From Xenoacremonium recifei (taxonomy: Eukaryota; Ascomycota; Sordariomycetes; Hypocreales; Nectriaceae), in the NCBI GenBank assembly GCA_012184525.1, contig WOFQ01000031.1:124001-188000 (forward strand): DNA of 64,000 nt. The letters are read 5' to 3'. The notes beneath the pieces are model-generated. The model did no database searches and had not been told where the DNA came from. It saw nothing but the letters and a program-made list of their open reading frames with translations. Below, piece after piece: positions 56,772 to 64,000 of the stretch. Made by a program: the position numbers and the translations under genes. The first letter of the stretch is position 1. Every line of letters begins with the position of its first letter.

Positions 56772-57816
56772 TCAACTCTGAATAGCCGGGCCCATCTGGG
56801 TGTTTGTTGGATGCGACCGAAAACAAGAGTCACATCTTGGCCTAAATAAGACCTCATCTGCCTCAAGCGAGATGGCATTGTCTTGGAAGAGTGACCGTTG
56901 ATCGAAGAGAGCATTCCCGTACATACAGGCGTATAGGACATAGCATACGAGGTCACTCAACCCAAGAAGATCGACCCCGCCAGCGACCTGGATGATACGG
57001 ATAGCCCCCAAGACATGCTTGGACGCCATTGACTTGTCGCCAAGTATTATCTACGCGAATTGTAAGCTCTTTGAACAGGGAGGATACTGCAATCCTTGTT
57101 TTTGACCGACCTCATCAACTGCCAGTACCAAAGCCCGAGCGACAGCTGAACAACATGAAGATGGATCCATGGCCGAAATGTTTGCCTGAAGACTTTGAAG
57201 ATATTTCAGTTTGTATTGAACAGCAATTTCCGCAAAGCCCTGGTCCGGAAAGCAAACACTTAGATGCCGGGACGCTGCGAATAAGAAACCGTGCAGGAGA
57301 TCGGTATTTGTAGAAGAGAAAAGGACCCAGTTGTCCTTCATGTACTCGTTGTGTTCGCTGAGGTAGCTCAGTACGGGACAGTGGCTACTCAATGTAGGAA
57401 CCATGAAGCCGACGTCTGGCTGCTCGGTCAGTGTTCCATGGCATTGAACGGCGAGAATATTACCCACAATGATTGAACATGAACCTTTCTGTTGGCGTAA
57501 GCGATGCTAAGAATTTTGCCAACGGCTCAGGCTCAAACGCGCCCCAAAGTGTCATTGGGAGCGACAATGTAAGATCAAATCGTGACGTTGAGATCCGTCG
57601 TTGTAGTTGGTGATTCCAATGCGTATGGACATCATGCTCTGGCGCAATGGGATCCGCGATTGCTCGTTGTTTGTGGACGGTCTGTTCTTGCGTGTGGCTG
57701 GACATTCGATTCCTCCGGGCTCGACGATGCGCCACGCGAGCAGCATGTGAATGGATCTGTTGTCTTACTCTTGCAGAGCTTCTCTGCGATGGGTGAACCA
57801 AGGTAACGAATTCCAT
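56772..57816 (-). CDS. Fungal regulator-like protein without zinc cluster, possibly truncated
   Basis: Exons 57816-57468, 57415-57111 and 57050-56772 give 310 residues. The start EFVTLVHPSQ-x11-QIHSHAARVAHRRARR and the segment LTPTERFMFNHYVGFM, restored by the first intron, resemble a group of fungal transcription-factor-domain proteins (DUF3468 type) that begin with a short basic region and lack the Zn2Cys6 cluster. HGFLFAASRHLS further on fits the same group. The GTGGGT donor at 57467 is weak but is the only one that gives the expected sequence. Relatives are usually longer, so 3' exons may be missed or the gene may be shortened. Direct DNA binding is doubtful. Confidence 0.6.
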
Positions 57817-58018
57817 CGCGTGCCGCTACTTCCGGATCAGTCAATTACGGGATTGAATCTCGCGATACTGTTGCTTTCGCAGGGAGACAATTCTTGGCGT
57901 GATAATTCAGAGAATTGGAGATCACACAAAACAGTGCCTTTTAATCACTGGGAGCGAGCGTCATTGCCAAGAGTTGCTCCTACTAGGAAAGGAATAGCTG
58001 CTGTTCTAGCGCTTACAT

Positions 58019-59121
58019 CTACACGTGGTAGGGGATTTCATCCTCCGCGCCAATCTCCCCATACAAGGCACCCAGAGCGGCCACAACATCATCGGGGAGT
58101 GGCCCTTGTTCAATCATGTCAATAGTAGACTCCAGCTGCTTTGCACTCGAGTATCCAAGCACCATTGAGTCGCCGGAAGTTTTACTGAGCATGCTGTGGT
58201 GTGCCGTCCACCGGATAGCCGCGGCGTGGCCGCTGAGTCCATGCTTAGCCGCTATTTCCAGCACCTTATCGGTAGCTGCGATAATAGAAGGCTTAAGGTA
58301 GCAATTGTTGTAAAAAGCACCAGCAAAGAGCTTCATGGCAATGTTAGTTGCATGAAAGGTACATTGAGGGGTGAGGTTTGCGTACTGATGAGTCGAATCG
58401 ATCACCGGGCTTAACTGTCTTGTAATGTCCGGTGAAGAAACCAGCCGCAGCGGGACTAAATGCGTAGAAAGCAATCCCATTCTTTCGCAGAAGAGGGAAG
58501 AGTTCCTTCTCGTTGGAGCGGGCAATGGGATTGTACTGGCCCTGATAAACACTGGGCTTGGCGAACCCGCGTTTCTCGCAGATGTCGACGAGCTTCTGGA
58601 CTTCAGCAGCTGGATGATTGCAGACACCCCATTGCTTGATCTTGCCCTCTCGGACAGCCTGGTCCATAGCCTCGCACGCCTCTTCAAATGGTGTCTCTCG
58701 GTCTGGTACGTGTAGGTATTCGATATTCATCTGGTTGACTTTCAATGCCTCAAGGGAAGTGTTAATGTCTTTTAGGATCTTCTCTTTCGTATGACTGCCA
58801 GGCATCCACGAGTTGACTTTCGAGTCGATGATGAATCTGTCACCGGCCGCTACAGCGCCGAGTCTAGGCTCGCAAGAGCCAGGCGCATGGCTCGAATAGG
58901 TGCAGGCAGTGTCAATTTGGTGATAGCCACGCTTGGAGAAGACATCGAGGACGGCGTTGATTTCTTCGGGAGTATCGAAACGGACCATCGGATCGGTAGC
59001 TCTGTCTCCGACCTGTAGCCTTTCAGTTAGAAGCAGTTGATAACATATAGAAGACTGAACTCAGAGGGCTCACGAGTCCTGTTCCCAGAACCAAGTTGAC
59101 TGGAGCTTTTGGAGTTGCCAT
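58019..59121 (-). CDS. Aldo/keto reductase, aflatoxin-aldehyde-reductase type
   Basis: Exons 59121-59074, 59012-58386 and 58330-58019 give 328 residues, a usual length. The catalytic tetrad is visible: Asp50 and Tyr55 (IDTACTYS), Lys81 (DSKV) and His117 (EYLHVPDR). The C-terminal half has GYSSAKQLESTI, part of the NADPH site. The enzyme reduces aldehydes or ketones with NADPH in the cytosol; this subtype (AKR7-like) handles dialdehydes and succinic semialdehyde. Introns of 61 and 55 bases have good ends; the second has CTAAC before ATGAAG. It lies between two regulator genes on the same strand. The substrate cannot be told. Confidence 0.9.
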
Positions 59122-59652
59122 TTTGTGTGACGAATGTGATGAAAGGCAAACGACTGATGATGACTTGCTACAGGAGATCGATAGCTATTAACCTGACCGG
59201 TGAAATGAACGATGAATCCATACCCTCTTATAAGCGAAGCACAATCGTATATTCGTCAAGAATGAGTTAGTGGCGCTTATTCCGCCAAGACGTACTCAGA
59301 CGCGATCAAGCTACTCGGCTGTGATCCAATTGGGTAATATCTTTCGCGAAGTACGGAGTAGATCCATTTGCACTTACCCCTTGGGGCAATTGCACAAATA
59401 CCTACCGGCTCCCTCGGAGTCGACTAGGTTACTTCTATTATCATTATGAAACTATAAGGACGTCACTGCTAAGGGCCAGCATAATAACAAAGTTGGTTCA
59501 GTTACCAGGACCTTCATCGCTGCTGAGAGGAACCAAGGATTTGACCTACGTGTCTCCGCGAGCTTTACAAGAAGAAAAACAACATCATGCAAGTGATGAA
59601 TGTAAACATGTTCCTATCCTTTTCTCTATAACTTTAGGTCTGCGCTTATCAT
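59122..59652. other. Intergenic region
   Basis: Promoter of the aldo/keto reductase and 3' flank of the next minus-strand regulator gene. No gene or convincing element seen. Confidence 0.4.
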
Positions 59653-61757
59653 CTAAGCCTCCCAAGTTGGCCACAGGATGTCTGACATCCACGGCTCCTG
59701 AGAAAGGTTCATGAGGAAGTCGTCCATAATAGAGACGTCCCCAAAGGTCATGTCGCCTTTGTTGGTGTCTATATCAAGATTAGAAACTTGTGGAGTTTCA
59801 AGTGTCGCATTCGGTGCCATCTCCTCCAAGAATAAGGTCTTGATAGCTCGGAACAAATAATTCGTCTTGAAGAAGAGGCCACTGCGCGGACCCTCCGCAT
59901 CCACCATCTGCAAGGTCGGAGGAATGAGGTCGATCATGTCGCAAGCGCGGTCTAGTATGTTTAACACGTCTGCCTTTTGCCGGACTTCTGCTAGATCCCA
60001 CCCTGGCTCGTCGAGCGTGTTGAGCCTGAACAGCACCACCAGGCAATGCATGAACTGTGCAAATACATCGACGCTAATGCCAGTCCAGCTAAGCAGTGGC
60101 ATGTCAAAGAACAAACCTAGCCAGTGTTCAATATTGGCCAGCATGGATTCTAGATCCTCAAGCCTCTGGAAGTGTGAGAAGCCTGTCTTGTCTCGGGTGC
60201 CTGGTTTGCCAAGAAGAGGATCCTGGATCGTAAGCTCTGTATTAGCTAGGTAGAATTGGATGATTCCTGCAGGATTTATCAGTTGGGCGTAAGCAATGAA
60301 TATGCGTCAAAGCCTTACTGTCCGATTGGATGTGAGGTGGTAGCCCTTGTCGGAGGTCTTTGAGTCGGCCCAGCAAGGCCTTCATCAAAGCCGCTGGGGG
60401 CTTTCTCGGGGTTTCGCCGTCTGAAGGGTCGTCTACGTCTAAAAGAAGAATCTGATTCGCAAGTATTTGACATTTGACTTGTGTTGCCAAGTGTACATCC
60501 AGTTCACTCTCTTGCTTGTCGCTGAGAATAGAAACGCAAGTCTCTAAGTAAGAAGTCCAACGAAGGGGCTCCTTTTTCCGGTACTGAGTCCATGTTCTGG
60601 GCACAGTCGTTAATAGCCGACCTGGAAGAGTTGTTCAAGCCCTGTTGAAAGACTCACGCAGAAGTAACATGATATACAGCAAGGATTGTTCGCCGCTCCT
60701 CCATGGTTCGACTTTGTGACTTTGGCCGTCGTCTATTCCGAAGGTGACCAGGTTTTTCACCTTGGGTGGTATTGTGGGGTGTATCCTTCTGAAGACCTAA
60801 CTCGACCGCAAGTGACACTGCCATTGCTGAGAGCATGCTCATAAATGGCTTGTCCTTTTTAAAGTAGTGTGACCTAGAGCAATTAGAGAGGTACTTGTAA
60901 CTTTGTGATGGTTCTTACCACGAAGCGAAACATACAACCCCAAGAAGCAAATCTATGTCCACGAGATGTTCGGCTACAATTCTTTGCGATATGATGTTCC
61001 AGATAATGGACTCCATATGGAACTGCTGAGATATTTGTCTGGTAGTAAGAGCCATGATCACGAGCCAGAGAAAAGGCTTTTGGCGTCGCAGTTCGGCTGC
61101 GCTCATGGTACCAGGAAGATGGACGAACGGGAATATTGGTAGGAAAGCTTGACGAAAGACCGCCAGGTTCTCTTCAGCTACCATGTCCAGTACTCCGCAG
61201 CGAGAGACATCTTGTGCGATGGGCGAACGTTGCGGGTCAGGGCTACTTGGGCGGAAGAAGTTTACGCCGCTGGAGGTCTTGTTTATGACGACGTCTGGGT
61301 CTTGAAATGGCGCTAACGGGGGCATATTATCAGGACTTGTTGTTGTTGGGGTTGTTCCAGTGAAAGTCGATGATACATCAGTGTCCGAAATCATGGAATG
61401 TGGTGGTGGGCGGTGGGCGATCTTCTCAGCAGCTTGGGAGCGCATGAGGGCCATCAAGTCATCCAGCTTCTCCTCTATACGAGAGACAGGTTGTTGGGTC
61501 GGCGGAGGAGGAGGAGAATGCGACGTTTCAGCTTTACGCTTCCGCACCGCTGTTGCAGGCTCGCATTGCTTTCCGAGACGATGGCATCTGGGCGACATCA
61601 GTTGAGTCATTTGGATCACGGTATTGTTGAAGGATTCTCACCTCTCACAGTCAGCGCCTGTAGATCGATAGAAGCACTTGCACTTAGCCCGAGCGCAACC
61701 CACACAGGCACGCCCATAGGGAGCCGGGGTCAGAGGCCCAGATGCCTCGGGCGCCAT
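59653..61757 (-). CDS. Zn2Cys6 transcription factor
   Basis: Exons 61757-61642, 61587-60919, 60873-60658, 60596-60319 and 60266-59653 give 630 residues. The cluster is Cys18, 21, 28, 37, 40, 47; the first intron splits it between the fourth and fifth cysteines, at the codon just before Cys40, as in many relatives. A proline run and a short helical segment RIEEKLDDLMALMRSQ follow, then the regulatory domain (LPIFPFVHLPG, ELRRQKPFLWLVIMALTTR). The C-terminus is acidic. It is divergent from a short-chain dehydrogenase across 409 bases with a perfect CGG palindrome, the usual layout of a regulator and its target. Confidence 0.9.
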
Positions 61758-62166
61758 CGTGTCACGGGCTTCGAGTGTCTCAATACAGCGGGTTTCAGGA
61801 CTTCGTGAGGGAGGCTCTGCACGGCGAGACGCGATGCTGACGCCTACAGTAAGATTCCAAGTCCGCGGGATTCCAAGGAGTGGGTATTTGAAGGGCTTCA
61901 CTAGCAATCCCTCGGGTTTAGCCCGCCGGAGTTCACGGTTGCTTACATCCCGGGGCGATGATCCCCAAACCCGCGGGTTTCAGCTAAGGTCCGTTTGTCA
62001 GACAAAGATACATAAACCAGGCATTGGCCATCAATTTAGAATCTCAGAAAACATCACAAACACAGCTCATCATCTAGCGATCAGTTCACAATCAAGCCAC
62101 AAAGGTTTATTACTACTTTGTTTACACCAACATTTCCCCAAGACAACATCTTCCAACACTACCAAA
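61758..62166. other. Divergent promoter, regulator / short-chain dehydrogenase
   Basis: Besides the palindrome at 61967-61980, half-sites CCGCGGGATT (61863) and CCTCGGGTTT (61910-61919) are present. The right 100 bases are the leader of the dehydrogenase. No gene is evident. Confidence 0.5.
61967..61980. promoter_or_regulatory. Perfect palindrome AAACCCGCGGGTTT
   Basis: 14-base perfect palindrome containing two overlapping CCG/CGG triplets, 187 bases before the dehydrogenase start and 210 from the regulator start. Two related half-sites lie upstream. It suits a Zn2Cys6 dimer. Confidence 0.45.
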
Positions 62167-63263
62167 ATGCCCGGCACTATCAGCACCACTAAACAGTTCC
62201 TCTGCCCCGCTGAGGCTAAGTTCACTGAGAAGGATGTCCCTGACTTGAGCGGCAAGGTAAGACGGACAGGAGTTCGCATCGAAACTTATTATCGAGCCCA
62301 AGGTTACTGACACTAGCATAGGTCACCATCGTCACTGGTTCAAATACCGGTCTCGGCAAGGAAATCGCCCAGATTTTGTACTCCAAGAACGCGACCGTCT
62401 ACATGATGGCCCGCTCAGAGGACAAAACCCTCCAGGCCATGCAGAGCATCAAAGATGCTGTCCCCGGATCAACTGGACAGATGCACTTCATCCGTCTCGA
62501 TCTCTCTGATCTTTCGACAATCAAGAAGTCAGCACAGGCTTTCATCGCCCGAGAACAACAACTTCATCTGCTTTTTAACAACGCCGGTGTTGGCTACCCA
62601 GAGAAGGGTGCCACTACCAAGCAGGGATATGAGCTTCAGCTTGGCGTCAACTGTCTTGGGCCCTTCGCCTTCACCGAGCTCCTGATGCCCACTCTCGCCG
62701 CAACTGCCAAGGTTTCGCCAGCTGAGAGCGTTCGAATTGTCTGGGTCTCGTCATCGGCCGCTGAGGCAGTCAGCCCTAGAGATTATGTGGAAAATCTGCC
62801 CAATGTTATGGAGAGGAATGCCTTCGACAAGTACGGAATCAGCAAACTCGGAAACTACCTACACGGAGCGGAGTTTGCAGCGCGCTACAAGTCTGAAGGT
62901 GTCATTTCGACATCTCTTAACCCCGGCGCTCTGGATTCAGACTTCTGGCGCAACCAGGGCAGCATCACTACCTACTTGTTGCAGAAGACCCTTCTTCACC
63001 CGCCCGTTTACGGGGCTTACACCTGTCTGTTTGCAGGCTTCTCTCCCGAAGTCACGATCGAGAGATCTGGTAGTTACAGTGAGTAATCCTTACGGGCGCT
63101 TCTTGAGGTAATCGCTAATTATAGAACAGTTGCTCCGTGGGGAAAGATTTGGAATATCTCTAAAGAGATGGTAGAGGCCGCAAAGACGAAGAAGCAAGGT
63201 GGAACCGGAATTGCGAAGCAGTTCTGGGAATGGAGCGACGAGCAAGTCAAGCCCTATCTCTGA
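62167..63263 (+). CDS. Short-chain dehydrogenase/reductase (retinol-dehydrogenase-like)
   Basis: Exons 62167-62256, 62322-63078 and 63130-63263 give 326 residues. Cofactor motif TGSNTGLG is at 35-42, NNAG at 116-119, the catalytic serines at 173-175, and Tyr201/Lys205 in YGISK. The Arg after the second strand (MMARSEDK) favours NADP. It is of the fungal retinol-dehydrogenase/WW-oxidoreductase-like type, active on carbonyls or alcohols in the cytosol. Introns of 65 and 51 bases keep frame; the last exon restores IAPWGKIWNISKEM. Divergent from a Zn2Cys6 regulator, which probably controls it. Confidence 0.92.
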
Positions 63264-63438
63264 TACCTCTTACAGACGTTTTTTTGTGATTCCCACGGCG
63301 TTCTCGGTCGGGTTTTCTTTGCTGTAGCAATTCTCGCATATAGACTTTGAGTCTTTGATAGAATAATTTTTATTGACAAGATCCATTCGCCTTCCAACTA
63401 GCAAGAGTCTTCAGCAGCAATGCCCCCTCATCAAATAG

Positions 63439-64000
63439 TTACCACAGTCCTCGGCTTCGAGAATCTCCGCTTAGCTCGTGTGCTGCAACCGGACTGTCAC
63501 TGTGGAGCATAAACGGCTGTTGTTGAGCAGACAATTCAGGATAAGGCGGCACAATCGAAGTATTTGCCATCTCGTACCGATTTGGGGCCGGGGGACCGTT
63601 CATCTCGAAGGGTTCAGACTGAATGTCCGGATTTACAGGGCTGGTGTTCTTCTGTTCGTCTTTCTGCCCTCCTCTCTGTCGGACACGCAGAAGTATGAAG
63701 CCAGCGAGTCCGACTGCAGCAAGCCCGACCACTCCGCCGACAACACCGCCAACAATGGCACCAGTATTAGATTTTTTGCTGCTTCCATTATCTTTGTTTG
63801 GACTGAAATCGCCTCCAAGACTTGGAGTATTGATAGAGGTCGTCGTAGTAGTGGTACTGTGAGTCGATGACCGCGTGTAGGTACTCGATTCCGCAGTCGT
63901 CGAATCCACTGTTTCTATTGAAACCGAGTATGATGCATATATGGATGTCCAACCAGTCACTTGGGTCGTGTATGCTTCAGCGTTCAAGAGCGCAACGGAT
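63439..64000 (-). CDS. Single-pass membrane protein with Ser/Thr-rich ectodomain, N-terminal part outside window
   Basis: The frame is open from the right edge (64000) to a stop at 63439, about 187 codons. A long Ser/Thr run (STYTRSSTHSTTTTTTS) is followed by a Gly/Val-rich transmembrane helix (GAIVGGVVGGVVGLAAVGLA) and a basic stop-transfer RVRQRGG. The tail is polar, with PPAP, PPYP and several acidic residues. This is the layout of fungal wall-stress sensors of the WSC/Mid2 kind and of many uncharacterised surface proteins. The N-terminal domain, which would decide between them, lies outside the window. No start codon is called. Confidence 0.75.
   Translation of the reverse strand, partial: SVALLNAEAYTTQVTGWTSIYASYSVSIETVDSTTAESSTYTRSSTHSTTTTTTSINTPSLGGDFSPNKDNGSSKKSNTGAIVGGVVGGVVGLAAVGLAGFILLRVRQRGGQKDEQKNTSPVNPDIQSEPFEMNGPPAPNRYEMANTSIVPPYPELSAQQQPFMLHSDSPVAAHELSGDSRSRGLW

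Noticed and set aside
1..64000. Secondary-metabolite cluster with PKS, NRPS or terpene enzyme.
   Set aside because: Oxidoreductases, transporters and regulators are abundant, but no backbone enzyme is present in the window.
1..64000. tRNA, rRNA, transposons, CRISPR.
   Set aside because: By eye I saw no tRNA B-box with a matching cloverleaf, no terminal repeats with transposase, and CRISPR is not expected in a fungus. A tRNA and repeat-masking scan would settle it.

Overview
The window is nuclear DNA of a filamentous ascomycete (Pezizomycotina). Signs are short GT-AG introns of about 42-93 bases with CTAAC-like branch sites, many Zn2Cys6 transcription factors, a Clr5-domain protein and fungal-type transporters. 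The family mix looks like Fusarium or a related Sordariomycete, but that is an inference from gene content. I assembled about 30 protein genes by joining exons by hand. I saw no rRNA, tRNA, recognisable transposon, CRISPR array or PKS/NRPS backbone gene.

Left part (1-18.7 kb). This holds a partial DUF7025-AAA ATPase, a Clr5-TPR protein, a Zn2Cys6 regulator next to a DHA2-type MFS transporter, a secreted protein of unknown function, a fruit-body-type lectin, a 3-kb stretch without a recognisable gene, and an Mx-like dynamin GTPase.

Central part (18.9-40.4 kb). The genes fit one catabolic locus: two paralogous FAD amine-oxidase-like proteins, a HOL1-like MFS transporter, a Zn2Cys6 regulator, an AmdS-like amidase, an aldehyde dehydrogenase, a PhyH-type Fe(II)/2-oxoglutarate dioxygenase, a C2H2+Zn2Cys6 regulator, an NmrA-like reductase and an amino-acid permease. 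Several of their promoters share an element in which a GATA-factor site (GATAAG) is fused to GCCGG(C/T). I read this as a nitrogen-controlled amine/amide utilisation cluster, loosely like the bacterial Puu pathway. The substrate is unknown.

Right part (42-64 kb). A sugar-type MFS transporter and a nucleoside hydrolase are divergent across a promoter with degenerate repeats, with a Zn2Cys6 regulator beside them; this may be a nucleoside-use module. Then come a 70-residue secreted six-cysteine protein, another Zn2Cys6 regulator, a Baeyer-Villiger monooxygenase convergent with a dienelactone hydrolase, a zinc-cluster-less regulator, an aldo/keto reductase, a Zn2Cys6 regulator divergent from a short-chain dehydrogenase across a perfect palindrome, and a partial one-pass membrane protein cut by the window edge.

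Eight probable transcription regulators lie in 64 kb. All intron positions are by eye from splice signals, reading frame and family resemblance; none is backed by transcripts.
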